NCBI GenBank assembly: GCA_963664285.2
Contig: CAXXNX010000047.1
Coordinates: 124,001 to 188,000 of the forward strand
Source of the DNA: JAJCYL01 sp963664285
GTDB lineage: Bacteria > Bacteroidota > Bacteroidia > Cytophagales > Cyclobacteriaceae
Length of the DNA stretch: 64,000 nt
Reading direction: 5' to 3'
Shown here: positions 30,161 to 40,509 of the stretch, piece by piece
Layout of the letters: each line of letters begins with the position of its first letter
Position numbering within the stretch: position 1 is the first letter of the stretch
Notes under the pieces: generated by a model
What the model saw: only the letters and a program-made list of their open reading frames with translations
The model's database searches: none
What the model was told of the DNA's origin: nothing
Translations under genes and position numbers: made by a program

Positions 30161-31624
30161 TAACCTAATTCTTGCTCTCGCTCCAACCAAATGGACTCAA
30201 GCCGGTAGGCTTCCATCAATTCGATTGTGGAATTTCCTCCTTCTGAGAAGTACTCAAGGTTCAAGTTCGAAGGATCAGGATAGTAGAGTTTAGTAAAAGT
30301 TACTTCGCCCTGGTTGGCGTAGACTTCCACTGAGTTGCGATCGATGATCAACCTTAACTTGATGATTCCATTCCATGAAAACAGAGGTGCATCGGTGCCC
30401 ATGAAGCTAAGGGTTTGATCTTTAACAGTATAGCTTAATTGCTCTCCACGGATCGTCAAACCGAATTTACTCGCTTTACCAGGATTGATTTCGGCGATGA
30501 TTTCAAAGACGTCTCCTTCAAGATCTGAGAGAGGGTTGTAACTTGGCTGTACTGATTTGTTATGCCAGAAATGTGCATCATACCTCAACTGTTTAATCGC
30601 ATTGATTGGGTTTCTGCAAAAGACGAACTTCTCCATTAATAGTTTTTAGGGAGAGTGTTACGGGAAAGATTTGTTGCTGGCTCCACGTACGCTTATGTTT
30701 TGGCGCCTCTGTGAGGTGCATAAATCCCATTTGATAGAAGGGGCCATCCCCTTCATATGAGTGACTCCAGGCCTGGGTAGCATATAATTCACGGTCAGCC
30801 CCATTCCAATTATCCCGTCGTTTCCCATGATTAACTTTGGTGTTATCCATCTCTGAGGTAAAGGTTGAGCCATCAAATGCACCTATCCGATAGCTGCCGT
30901 CTCCATCAATGATCACCCATTTCTTATTACTTTCATCTCCATCTACAGGTATGTTTAAAAAATCTGGACATTCATGAAAACCTTCTATTTTACTGAGTGA
31001 TGCCCATTCTAAAAGATTGTTTGATTTATAGAAGGTGAAACCGGAAGGTTCATAAAGAATCAAGCGCCACGATTGATCTGGCTTATACCAAAATACTTTA
31101 GCGTCACGATCCGCTTTTCCTTCGGGCATAGCAATCACTGGATTATCTTTGTGACGGATCCAGGTTTTTCCCGCGTCCCTACTAAAAGCGATAGAAGTGC
31201 CCCGGCCATAGTCGGTATAGAATATTACCAGTGTTTTTTCAACTCCGGATTGAAGTCCCAGGTTGTTGTTCCAATCTACTATCCCACTACCGCTTCCAGG
31301 AGCGTTATCAAGCCGGGTATTCATAATCTGAGGCTTTTGTTCCCAGTAGACCAAATCATTGCTCACGGCGTGACCCCAGCTTTTGTTGTGTCGCCTAGCT
31401 CTTGACCATTCATCGTACATGTAGAATAGGTGATAGGTGCCTTTGTAGAGTATAAGCCCGGTAGCATCTGCGATCTGACCGGTGATGGGCGTGTAGTGAA
31501 CCTGTGGTCTGAGCGGCTGATTGTAGTGCATGTTTTCAAATACCGCATCGTAAGTAAGCCCGTAGGGATCCTCCGGGATCTTGTTTTCTTTTTGGGCTAA
31601 TAATTCTGGGCTGAACCCCACCAA
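30148..31624 (-). pseudogene. Glycoside hydrolase family 32 (fructan/sucrose-type), one frameshift
   Basis: The five-bladed GH32 propeller runs from RPQVHYTPITGQIADATGL, where the Asp of ADATG takes the nucleophile place. It continues through ADRDAKVFW (the RDP-type motif) to FHECPDFLN (the acid/base Glu in the ECPD motif). A C-terminal beta-sandwich (LRLIIDRNSVEVYANQGE) follows in another frame from about 30630. One extra A in CCCAATCAATG accounts for the break. The frame is open upstream of 31624 with a signal-like stretch (LFVLTIFLVGFSPELLA) but lacks a good start codon. It would cleave fructosides outside the cytoplasm. Confidence 0.82.
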
Positions 31625-31674
31625 GAAAATTGTAAGGACAAATAATTCTAAATCAGTTCACATTTTGCACCTAC

Positions 31675-32778
31675 TTACAGCGTAAACTCAGGTAATTGAA
31701 TGATTTCTCCTCCCTTCATTGCTGATTCATGAGCTAAAATACCAACACAGGTGATATTGGCTGATTCGGTGGCATTGGGATAGGGTGATCTTTCTTGGTG
31801 AAGAGCATCAACAAACTCATTGACTAAATGAGGATGGGAACCACCATGACCGGCACCTTGAATAAAGGAGAGGTGTTGCTTGTCATCTGAATCGTAAACA
31901 CCTGCGGTTGTGAACGGTTGAATTTCGGCAGGTAACAGATGGGCATAGTCTGGTATAGTTATTTTTTCAGGTGTTTCTCCTGAATGAATAACAGAGGGTT
32001 CATGCTCTATCAAAGTCCATTCGAACGATTTCTTCGATCCATAGACGTCAAAACTTTCTCGATACTGCCGAGCAGTATTAAATAGGGACCGGGTGATCTC
32101 TGCTGAGAGGTCTGAATCCTTGAATTTGATATGACAACTTTCAATGGCGAATGGGGAATTATATTTTCCGATTAAGTTTTCACCAATTGTTCCTGAACCA
32201 AAGCAAGAAACATACTCGGCGGAATTACGCGTTAACGCTAGCACCGGACCAACGCAATGAGTTGCATAGTGCATAGGAGGGAGTCCTTCCCAATACCCCG
32301 GCCAACCCGCCATTTCCTGTTGGTGTGAGGCTCGTAAGAATTGGATCTTTCCCAATTCTCCCTTCTCATACATCTCTTTAACAAATAAGAATTCCCGGCT
32401 GTAAACCACTGTTTCCATCATCATGTAAGTTAATCCGGTCTGTTCAACCAGATCTACAATTACGTTGCATTCCTCAACTGTGGTTGCCATAGGAACTGTA
32501 GAAGCCACGTGTTTACCTGCTTTCAAAGCGGCAATGGATTGTTCTGCATGATTTTGTATGGGTGTATTGATATGAACTGCATCAATATTGGTATCATTGA
32601 GTAATTCTTCATAATCTGCATAGCGTACATCAATTTTAAAAGCATCGCCAATCTCGTTCAACTTCGATTCGGTTCTCTGGCAAATTGCATACATGTTTAC
32701 TCCCTTTAGTTTTTGATAAATGGGAATAAACTCGGCCCCGAAGCCAAGTCCGATTATTGCGATGTGAATATCCTTCAT
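31675..32778 (-). CDS. Gfo/Idh/MocA-family NAD(P)-dependent oxidoreductase
   Basis: The protein is 367 residues. It has an N-terminal Rossmann fold (IAIIGLGFGAEFIPIY), the conserved cofactor loop ending GKHVASTVP where relatives have EKP, and a C-terminal alpha/beta substrate domain. No signal peptide is seen, so it acts in the cytoplasm. Relatives oxidise or reduce sugars at C1-C3 or inositols. It lies 12 bp downstream of a TIM-barrel isomerase, which together with DUF1080 suggests 3-keto-sugar metabolism. The Lys of the usual EKP motif is missing (TVP), so catalysis may differ. Confidence 0.88.
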   Translation of the reverse strand: MKDIHIAIIGLGFGAEFIPIYQKLKGVNMYAICQRTESKLNEIGDAFKIDVRYADYEELLNDTNIDAVHINTPIQNHAEQSIAALKAGKHVASTVPMATTVEECNVIVDLVEQTGLTYMMMETVVYSREFLFVKEMYEKGELGKIQFLRASHQQEMAGWPGYWEGLPPMHYATHCVGPVLALTRNSAEYVSCFGSGTIGENLIGKYNSPFAIESCHIKFKDSDLSAEITRSLFNTARQYRESFDVYGSKKSFEWTLIEHEPSVIHSGETPEKITIPDYAHLLPAEIQPFTTAGVYDSDDKQHLSFIQGAGHGGSHPHLVNEFVDALHQERSPYPNATESANITCVGILAHESAMKGGEIIQLPEFTL

Positions 32779-32789
32779 ATTTTACTGTA

Positions 32790-33656
32790 TTAGTTTATAT
32801 TGTCAGTGGCCCACTTTTTAAGAAAATCAAGGCCATTAATTGCAAACTTATCCTGATTTTCAGCAAAAGATCTCCAAATGCAAACCGCACCTGCTAATTC
32901 TTTTACCTCGGAAGTGAAGCTTTCAATAGTAATAAATCCATTATAGTTAACATCTTCCAAACCACTTTTCAATTTCTTCCACTGTGTTTGCCCGGTTCCA
33001 GGTACACCACGATGGTTTTCTGATACCTGGACATGTATCAGATTATCGCCAACTGCGGTGATCGCATCTCGCAAGTTTCTTTCCTCAATAGTCATATGAA
33101 AACTATCCATGAGAATTCTTGCCGCAGGGTGGTTAATTTGTTTGACCAGACGAGCGACGTCTTCAGCTGTATTTATGAGGTCTGATTCAAATCGATTCAG
33201 TGGTTCTATAGCTATTTTCAATTGATGGCGCTGTGCCATTTCACATACTTTGTACAAATTGGCTGCGGCAAGATCAAATTCCTTTTTGCGTTCATCATCG
33301 GGAAGGAGCCTCGCCTTTCCTACAGCAGAGTACATAGGACCGGCTACAAAGTCACCACCCAATATCTTGCATATCTCAAAGCACTCTTCAAGATAGTTGA
33401 AACACTCTTCATGAAATTTAGGATCTCCATGTGTGAGATCTCGTGAAGAACCAAAAGCTCCACATACAATTGGCTGAAGCCCGTTGTCGTTTAAAGCCTG
33501 ACACACTATTTTAGCGTCAATAATTTCGGGGTCCTCTACAGGTATTTCGACACCATCGAACTCCATGGCTTTTATCTTGGGGAAGAGATTTATAGTTTCT
33601 GTTGAAAACGGACTGGTCCAGAGCCAGGTGCTTGCGGCAAATTTTACGTCCAACAT
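32790..33656 (-). CDS. Sugar phosphate isomerase/epimerase (TIM barrel, AP-endonuclease 2 fold)
   Basis: A cytoplasmic protein of 288 residues. Likely metal-site residues lie in KIAIEPLNRFE, ILMDSFHM, IHVQVSENHR and FITIESF, as in tagatose 3-epimerase-like enzymes. The ATG at 33656 overlaps the stop of the preceding gene as TAATG, so the two are translationally coupled. An upstream in-frame extension lies inside that gene and is rejected. Relatives in oxidoreductive glycoside pathways act on keto-sugars; the exact reaction is inferred. Confidence 0.87.
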   Translation of the reverse strand: MLDVKFAASTWLWTSPFSTETINLFPKIKAMEFDGVEIPVEDPEIIDAKIVCQALNDNGLQPIVCGAFGSSRDLTHGDPKFHEECFNYLEECFEICKILGGDFVAGPMYSAVGKARLLPDDERKKEFDLAAANLYKVCEMAQRHQLKIAIEPLNRFESDLINTAEDVARLVKQINHPAARILMDSFHMTIEERNLRDAITAVGDNLIHVQVSENHRGVPGTGQTQWKKLKSGLEDVNYNGFITIESFTSEVKELAGAVCIWRSFAENQDKFAINGLDFLKKWATDNIN

Positions 33657-35941
33657 TATTTCACGATTAAGATTCCATTCATGGTGCGCCAATGCCCGGG
33701 AAAGGTACAGACAAAAGGGTACGATCCGGGAACTTTCGGAGCTTTAAAAGTCAACCTCGTTTGCTCATTGGGATTAAGGATCCTGGTACTAAACAACACT
33801 TCAGGTATGTTCGGCACATAATTTCTTTCCGCAGCATCTGCCTCATTAACCATGGCATCTGCCGCAGATCCAACAACCTCCAGATTTCCAGGAGTGACTA
33901 CTAACAAGTTGTGCTGCATAAAATCCGGATTTTCAAAAACGATACTTACCAGCTGACCACTCTTAACTTCCAGGGTGTCTTTATCAAACTCTATTTTCTG
34001 TAGAACAGCCTGAATCCTCAACTCAATATCTGGTGTTTTGATGCCCTTAGTACTTTCTAGTGTAGATATTTCGGCAGCAAGGGGAAAATTCTCCGTGTTA
34101 TAGCTAAGGTAAATCCTTCGGGTAAGGCCTTCCTCCCCGATATTTTCCTCAAATTTCTCATAAGCCCAAACGAAACCTTTTTTATGCACTATACCTGCAG
34201 CTTGTAGAGCCTTTGATAACCATAGATCCTGAGCTGCTTCCAGGGAACGACTTTGTTCAAAAATTGCTTGACCAACTGCCATGGATTCCGGTAAATCCAG
34301 TGTTTTGATAATAGCAGCCAGTCGGGTATTAAGGTCCTCGTCGTTTATAACTCCGCTCTTAAGCAATTGTTCAATAGACTCATCAGTAACAGGGAGTGCC
34401 TGTACTGCCGCTTTTCTAATGCCTGAGTTTTTACTATCGAGAGCGCCAATTATTGCATCTAGCGATTCTCTTGAACTTATCCCCAGACCATTTAAAGACC
34501 AGATTGCATGAACAGCGGCAGGATTTAATCCAATTTCATCCTCGTTCGAACTGGTAATTAGGGCAATCAGTTCACTCTCAAGGTCGGCGTAATTGTTCTC
34601 AACTATCAAACGTTGAGCATGCAGTCTCCACAGGAGATTGTCATTTTTCAGTCCATCCAAAAGGGAAGATGGATCTTCCGGATTTAGCGAGATTTGGCGG
34701 CTGTTCGTACCGCCCTCATAGATCAGCCTGTAGATTCTACCATGATCTTTGTCCCGTAGAGGATTGATATGTGCATTGCCCAGACCATTTTCAAAACCTT
34801 CCGGGGTGGGATTATGCTGTACAATGAAATTGTACCAGTCCAATATCCAGACATTACCATCAGGTCCAACTTCTGCTTGAACCGGTGAAACCCATTCATC
34901 CGAACTAGCTAAAAGGTTCCATCCATCTTTTTCCAGGAAACCCGAACCGAAAGGTTCTATAATGGCTCTATGCAAAAGATGACCGGTTGGCTCTGATACA
35001 AAAGCCACCCGATTCCAGTATTCCCTGGGGTAAGTTCTTGCCGTGTAGAAGGCATGACCGGCAGCCGCAGTAAATCCACCAAAGACATCTACCTGCCGAA
35101 AGTTCTCCGTAGCTGGGTGCATAAAGTAATGACCATCCAATTTTGTGACTACGTCCCGCCCAAAACCCTTCACCCTGCGCATATATTTTGCCGGTATGCT
35201 GGCGAAAGCACTGTGCGTATTATTTGCCGTAGAAATGAAAATATCAAAGTTCTCTGTGAAGCCTAGTCCCCAGGTGTTATTGGTGGTATTGCTATGGATT
35301 TTTAAATCGACAAAATCTCTTGAAAAATTATAGAGGACTTGTTCGAAATTATACTGTTTTCCGCCCACTTGACCATTGAAACCCGAGTAGCCGACCGTTC
35401 CCCAGATCCTGTTGTCAAAACCATATCTCAAGTTGGAAGGCCCTGCATGAGTATCCGTTACTCCCCATCCAGTCATTACTATTTCCCTTATATCTGCTTT
35501 GTCATCGCCATCGGTATCTTTTAAAAACAAGAAATGGGGCGCCTGTGATACCAGTACTCCGCCATTTACAAAAACCATACTGGTTGGGATATTGAGCTTG
35601 TCAGCGAAAACCGTAACCTTATCAGCCTTGCTATCACTATTAGTATCTTCGAGAATCTTGATACTATCATCACCGGAACCTTCCTCCTCACGGACGGAGT
35701 TGGGATAATCAATGGTCTCAATGACCCACAACCTTCCACGGTGATCCCAATTCATGTTGATGGGATTTACAATCATTGGTTCCTGGGCAAAGAGTTCCAA
35801 CCTAAATCCAGGTGGCACTTGGATATGCGACATAGACGCTTCTGGGGTCAACGGCAACTGGAATTGTGGAGGGGGATCCCTTTTCTTATAGTTAGGAATG
35901 GTTTCTTCCTGGTAGGAAAGTTGGGCAATCTTAACCCGCAT
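33656..35941 (-). CDS. PVC-type propeller/HEAT protein with C-terminal azurin-like copper domain, 5'-truncated
   Basis: The remaining 761 residues comprise a sugar-dehydrogenase-like propeller (about 35-430: PPGFRLELFAQEPM, DTDGDDKADIREIV), HEAT-like helices (about 430-620), and a C-terminal cupredoxin. The copper ligands fit azurin exactly: H677 in MQHN, then C745, H750 and M754 with the C-x4-H-x3-M spacing. IS1380 copy 4 has removed the N-terminus and signal peptide, and the first codons (MRVK) come from the end of the element. The fusion suggests electron hand-off from the oxidised substrate to blue copper. It is coupled to the isomerase gene downstream. Confidence 0.83.
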   Translation of the reverse strand: MRVKIAQLSYQEETIPNYKKRDPPPQFQLPLTPEASMSHIQVPPGFRLELFAQEPMIVNPINMNWDHRGRLWVIETIDYPNSVREEEGSGDDSIKILEDTNSDSKADKVTVFADKLNIPTSMVFVNGGVLVSQAPHFLFLKDTDGDDKADIREIVMTGWGVTDTHAGPSNLRYGFDNRIWGTVGYSGFNGQVGGKQYNFEQVLYNFSRDFVDLKIHSNTTNNTWGLGFTENFDIFISTANNTHSAFASIPAKYMRRVKGFGRDVVTKLDGHYFMHPATENFRQVDVFGGFTAAAGHAFYTARTYPREYWNRVAFVSEPTGHLLHRAIIEPFGSGFLEKDGWNLLASSDEWVSPVQAEVGPDGNVWILDWYNFIVQHNPTPEGFENGLGNAHINPLRDKDHGRIYRLIYEGGTNSRQISLNPEDPSSLLDGLKNDNLLWRLHAQRLIVENNYADLESELIALITSSNEDEIGLNPAAVHAIWSLNGLGISSRESLDAIIGALDSKNSGIRKAAVQALPVTDESIEQLLKSGVINDEDLNTRLAAIIKTLDLPESMAVGQAIFEQSRSLEAAQDLWLSKALQAAGIVHKKGFVWAYEKFEENIGEEGLTRRIYLSYNTENFPLAAEISTLESTKGIKTPDIELRIQAVLQKIEFDKDTLEVKSGQLVSIVFENPDFMQHNLLVVTPGNLEVVGSAADAMVNEADAAERNYVPNIPEVLFSTRILNPNEQTRLTFKAPKVPGSYPFVCTFPGHWRTMNGILIVK

Positions 35942-37555
35942 TATTCATAGGCCACCAATTTTGGGATTAATAATGGGTTGCTAACTATTTTTGATTGGAG
36001 TGTATGTATTAATTTGAAGATCAACCAGGTTTCTGGATTTCAAAGGACATTAGAGCGTTTTTTTGTTAGAATTTTTCAATTTTCAGTCAAAGCTCTATTG
36101 TGTTCTTATGGAAGAACATTTTTTTGATTAAATCAAACTGTTTAACTGATCGGTCAGTTCACCGTAAGCAAATCGCCCAGCAGGTATTGATATCTAAAGG
36201 CTCTTGAGAATTGTATTGTCAATGATCTTTTCCTTTCTTTCAGGCACGCCCCAACCTTCATCAGGTAAAGCCGGATATTGTCCACTTGCCATCGTTTAGC
36301 AAAGTGGTGTTTTGTTTTGGCAATTAATAATTTAATCTGCCGGAACATTTCATAACAGAGGGTAGCGATGATTAAACGCATGAAATTGGCCCAGTAGCGA
36401 TGACAGGAAAGCCGGTCGGAATAAGTCATGTTTTTGAGTTCCTTTATTCGATTTTCACTGGCATCACCTCGCTTGACATAAAAATCAAAGTAAATCTGTT
36501 GAGCGGTCATCGCTTCAAAGTTGCTCACAAAGTAACGGACATTCATTCCTTTTCCGGTAGACTCCACTTTGGCGTACAGCTTTTCAGAACGATCCCAGCT
36601 TTTGGCCTGGTAAGTAAACGGGCCAACAAACTCTTGATGTTTGATGATTTTTGAAGCATATTCCTTTTTTACTTCAATGATAGTCTGTTTGGTAAAAGTC
36701 TTTAAAACTTCATTACTACTAATACCTAAACAAAATTGAAGGTCAAACTGCTTAGCTATCCGATAAAAAGATGCTCCTGAAAAGCCACTATCCGCTCGAA
36801 TAAGGATCTTTACTGAGGGCAGTTTTTTTCTGATTTTAATGACAATCCTTTTCAATAAGGCCACAAACCATTTGTTGGAGTGACAATTGCCCGGACGTAG
36901 TACTGGTAAAATGACCTGACCGGTGTTCCCGTCCTTAAAGAACAACTCATGGTACATAGTCTGTCCATAATAGCCATTATACAAACTGAGTTGTTGGGAT
37001 CCATGAGTAGGGTCATCGGTACCATCTACATCAATGATGATTTGACCAGTCTTCTCTTTCAACTCCTCTACATAACGGTCTACAAACCATTGACTCATCT
37101 GGTAGATCAGACTCCGATCGGCCTTGTTTTCAAATCGACTTAAAGTAGGCTGGGAACATAATCCGCTATCTAGTACTTTACGGATCACCGGATCCTCTCG
37201 GAGTTTTTGTTCGTCATTGCAATCCTGATAGCCCTGCATCATTAAAAACACCCGTTGGCGAAGCATTTCTTCATAAGTGTATTCGATAAAAAAGGGGTTT
37301 CGATAGTCAGGAATCAGTGCGGCGAAGCTTTTTAATAGACCAGTCTTTCTCTCTACTTTTTCACTTAACAATATCGCTCCGTCTGAGCTAATCGCTGATG
37401 CTGAAAAATCAAATTTAAAAGCTTGTTTTCCTCGATAAAATACGGTATCTTTTTCCTTATATTCAGGCATAAATTAATTGCTTATTTTGTTGTCTAACTA
37501 TCTCAATATAAGCAATTTATGCCTGTTTTTTATTGTCTACTATGAATTTTTCGGG
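35935..37555 (-). mobile_element. IS1380-family element, copy 4 (intact)
   Basis: 1621 bp with TTAA on both sides (35931-35934, 37556-37559). The left flank is a 5'-truncated propeller gene reading away from the element. The right flank is a DUF1800 fragment also reading away. They are different genes, so the element now marks a rearrangement joint. Confidence 0.94.
36154..37470 (-). CDS. IS1380-family transposase (copy 4, intact)
   Basis: The 438 residues are identical to copies 5 and 7 and carry all DDE residues (D147/D149, D227, E339). The start ATG lies in the right arm of the leader hairpin. It is likely functional. Confidence 0.95.
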   Translation of the reverse strand: MPEYKEKDTVFYRGKQAFKFDFSASAISSDGAILLSEKVERKTGLLKSFAALIPDYRNPFFIEYTYEEMLRQRVFLMMQGYQDCNDEQKLREDPVIRKVLDSGLCSQPTLSRFENKADRSLIYQMSQWFVDRYVEELKEKTGQIIIDVDGTDDPTHGSQQLSLYNGYYGQTMYHELFFKDGNTGQVILPVLRPGNCHSNKWFVALLKRIVIKIRKKLPSVKILIRADSGFSGASFYRIAKQFDLQFCLGISSNEVLKTFTKQTIIEVKKEYASKIIKHQEFVGPFTYQAKSWDRSEKLYAKVESTGKGMNVRYFVSNFEAMTAQQIYFDFYVKRGDASENRIKELKNMTYSDRLSCHRYWANFMRLIIATLCYEMFRQIKLLIAKTKHHFAKRWQVDNIRLYLMKVGACLKERKRSLTIQFSRAFRYQYLLGDLLTVN

Positions 37556-37559
37556 TTAA

Positions 37560-38103
37560 TGAACCTGCTCAGGGCCTTTCCTATTTCTGCCAATTCCAAA
37601 GGAGATTATCCAATGGATATGTTTTGTTATGGTTCAATAACCGGACAATCGCCTTTGGAAGCCCCAAGCGTTTTCAATTTTTTCTACCAAACTACCAGCC
37701 CCAGGGTCCCATTAGGACAATGATTTTATTACTCCGGAGTTTCATATCTTAAACTCTACGAATTCGATTGGTGCTATAAATGATTTCAATTTCAGGATAT
37801 TCGATGATCGTTACATGAGAGATTATTGTGTGGAAGGCGTTTATAAGTACGAATGGGATATATTGGATCAATTGGCCGATGAGAACGCTTTTGTCATCGA
37901 TCTTGAGATCGAAATAAAATTAGCCGCTGATCCAACAGCCTTTAGTGGACAGACTTGATCTTTTGATTGCCAATGGGCTTTTGGAAAATGATAGTAAGAG
38001 GATCATTGAAGAGGCAGTGTTACAGATTAATGATCCCGAGGAAAGTATTAAAATGGCCATCTACCTTACCATGATCTCACCGGACTATGCTATTTTGAAA
38101 TAG
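37560..38103 (+). pseudogene. DUF1800 protein, C-terminal remnant with frameshifts
   Basis: The translated pieces include GDYPMDMFCYGSITGQSPLEA and PSVFNFFYQTTSPRVPLGQ, the DUF1800 signature, and near the end IKMAIYLTMISPDYAIL, its usual C-terminal helix. Frames change near 37720 and 37960, and the N-terminal two thirds are absent because IS1380 copy 4 begins there. DUF1800 proteins are exported proteins of unknown function. The remnant converges on the symporter gene with 12 bp between the stops. Confidence 0.75.
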
Positions 38104-38115
38104 TTAAATTATCGT

Positions 38116-39520
38116 TCAACTCTTTTTGACAAGTGCTTTTTCAATAATGGCGAACAGTACCAGGCATAAAAACAGAAATATTTCAATATCCAAGGCCCAC
38201 ACTTTAGCAGGAAGAATTCCGGCTTTCGATAGAATAAAGGAGGCCAGTGCCAGAATAGTTACACCGGGCATTGCTCATGAGACAGCTTTTTAGAACTAAG
38301 AACTCCAACCAGGATCATCGGCCCCATCATGGCCGTTCCAACAAAACTGGTCCGGGCGAGAAGTACGAGATGTTCAGAACTAAATATGGAAAAACTCTTT
38401 AAGGCTAATAATCCAAAGACAAAGATGAAAATGCGTGTAATGGAAAGCGCTTTTTGGTCATCAATGGTTAGAAGCGATCTTAATTCCGTTCCTAAAGCGA
38501 ATATCTGGGAATCTGCGGTAGAAATTGCGGCGGCGATCAAGCCAATCAAGCCAAGTGCGGCAATTGCAGGAGCTTGATCATATAAAAGAACACGTCCGAT
38601 AAACTCCTGGGTAGAAGCATCGGGGTAAAGAACGGCACCATACATTCCCATAAACATGGTGGGTAGTATTACCAATATGGCAAATACACCCAGACCAACT
38701 GCCATTTTCCTCAAAGCGGCATTGTTCCTCATGAGGATAATTCTGGTTGAAATCTGCGGTTGGGTAAAGGGTAGCGACATGATTGCTATAGCTGAAATAA
38801 TGAAAAACTGGGTAGTAAATAAGCCTTTGGGTCCGGGAACAGATAATAATTGCTCCTTGGTGGATCTTACTTGATCAAACATGGCTGACATACTCCCAAA
38901 ATGACTTAAACAATTCCACCCAATGATCCAAATCACCACAAAAAGCAGAATTCCTTGTAGGGTGTCACTGTACATAATTGCCCGCAGGCCGCCAATCTCG
39001 CTATAGAGTATCATAATTCCGACAATCAATGAGCTCCATGCCCATACCGGTAGGGCATTGGGAAAGGCGGCGTTGAGAAATATTGAAATTCCACTGATTT
39101 GAACCGAGATGTAGGGAACTAAGAAAATAACAGCACTTTAGATGCAAAAGCCACATAACCGGCAAGTTTTGAGCCATAAGTATTCGCCATTAAACCCGCC
39201 ATGCCTTTAAAGTCCATTTTACGGGCTTTTCTTCTCACCATTTCACCTACCCTTATTAACCCGTATATCATCATGGTGTCAGAAACAGCCAGAAAAATCC
39301 AGGCGCCAATTCCATGAGTCCTAAAAAAATCCGGCATACCAACTACTGTAAATGCACTAAAAAGGGTGGCGGCCGTGGTGAATAGCCCAATGACGAATCC
39401 GATATTGCCACCGGCTAGTAAGTAGCTTGAGGTGGTTTTCTCCTTCAATCGGGTTTTCCGGATGAGAATGATCAGGATTGCTACATAAACTAGTCCGGCT
39501 AGAGTAAAGCTAGTGATCAT
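38116..39520 (-). pseudogene. Sodium:solute symporter (SSS family), two frame breaks
   Basis: A polytopic membrane protein of about 465 residues if repaired. The first piece (39520-39119) has helices 1-3 with GGNIGFVIGLFTTAATLFSAF. The second (to 38259) holds YSEIGGLRAIMYSDTLQGILL and the SSS signature region IAAAISTADSQIFALGTEL. The last helix (IEIFLFLCLVLFAII) follows in a third frame to 38116. Breaks lie near 39120 and 38270. It probably imports the sugar released by this operon. The start overlaps the DUF3311-like gene by 11 bp. Confidence 0.85.
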
Positions 39521-39740
39521 TTGTGTTCTTTTTTCGCAATATTGATAATACGTAAGCCAGTGCTACAAACAATATGCTAACCAAAAAGCCAACCCACATG
39601 GTATATGGTATACCAACAATGAATGGATAGGACCGGTTCTGGGGTAAAACCAGAGGGGTGAATGTTGCAATCGTGACTATTATCGTTATAGCATCAATTA
39701 ACCAAATTTTTGGAAATCGTGAATTTTCCATTTCTGTCAT
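39510..39740 (-). CDS. DUF3311-like small membrane protein, symporter partner
   Basis: This 76-residue protein has two predicted membrane helices (WLIDAITIIVTIATFTPLVL and WVGFLVSILFVALAYVLSIL) linked by PQNRSYPFIVGIPYTM, which fits the DUF3311 pattern of small partners encoded next to sodium:solute symporters. It overlaps the SDR stop by ATGA and the symporter start by 11 bp, so the three are translationally coupled. Its role beside the transporter is inferred from context. Confidence 0.72.
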   Translation of the reverse strand: MTEMENSRFPKIWLIDAITIIVTIATFTPLVLPQNRSYPFIVGIPYTMWVGFLVSILFVALAYVLSILRKKNTNDH

Positions 39741-40509
39741 AATCTTGGTATGGTTAGTCCACCATCAACCATTACTACCTGACCGGTGGAGTAGGGAAAT
39801 TTCCCTTCTACTAAAACTGAGACAACTTTGCCGACATCTTCGGGGGTGCCCAATCGAGATTGAACAAACAAGCCTTCTTCTATTAGCTGTGTATACTTGT
39901 CCAACACACCAGCCGTCATATCGGTCTCAATAATTCCTGGTCGTACTTCGTAAACAGGTATTTGATATTCCCCCATCCTGCTGGCGAAGAGCTGTGTCAT
40001 CATACTCAGACCTGCTTTTGAAATGCAATATTCGCCTCTATTGGCGGATGCCACTGTGGCGGAAATGGAGGAGATGTTTACAATGCATCCGAAAAAATTC
40101 GAACTTACGGATCTGCATTCAATCATATGATGAGCTATTAGTTGCGTAAGGAAAAATGTACCTTTCAGGTTGATATTCATGACCCGATCAAAACTATCTT
40201 CTGTCGTTTCGAGAATATCATTTCGGTTTTCCGGGGCTACGCCCGCATTATTGATCAAAACATGCAACTGACCAAAATGATCTGCGGCAGAACTTACAAT
40301 GGTCTCCCTGTCTTTTTGTACTGAAATATTCCCTGCACAGTAGATCACATCAGCTCCCAGACTTTGTAACTTTTCAACAACCTCGCTAATTTGGTCTTTA
40401 GGCCTAACGCCGTTTAGAGCCAAATTACAGCCTGACTTGGCCAATTCCGTGGCGATACCCAATCCGATACCCCGCGTCCCACCGGTAATCAAAACGTTTT
40501 TTTTATCAT
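39737..40509 (-). CDS. Short-chain dehydrogenase/reductase (FabG-like)
   Basis: Classical SDR with the nucleotide loop TGGTRGIG, the NNAG motif (LINNAGVAPE), the catalytic Ser in NISSIS, and Y-C-I-S-K (Tyr and Lys) in GEYCISKAGL. About 255 residues. The natural ATG at 40509 overlaps the preceding stop as ATGA, but the run of eight A residues after it puts ATG out of frame. With nine A the protein reads MIKKNVLITGG. As given, only a TTG at 40492 starts in frame. It probably acts on a sugar or sugar acid, judging from the operon. Confidence 0.85.
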
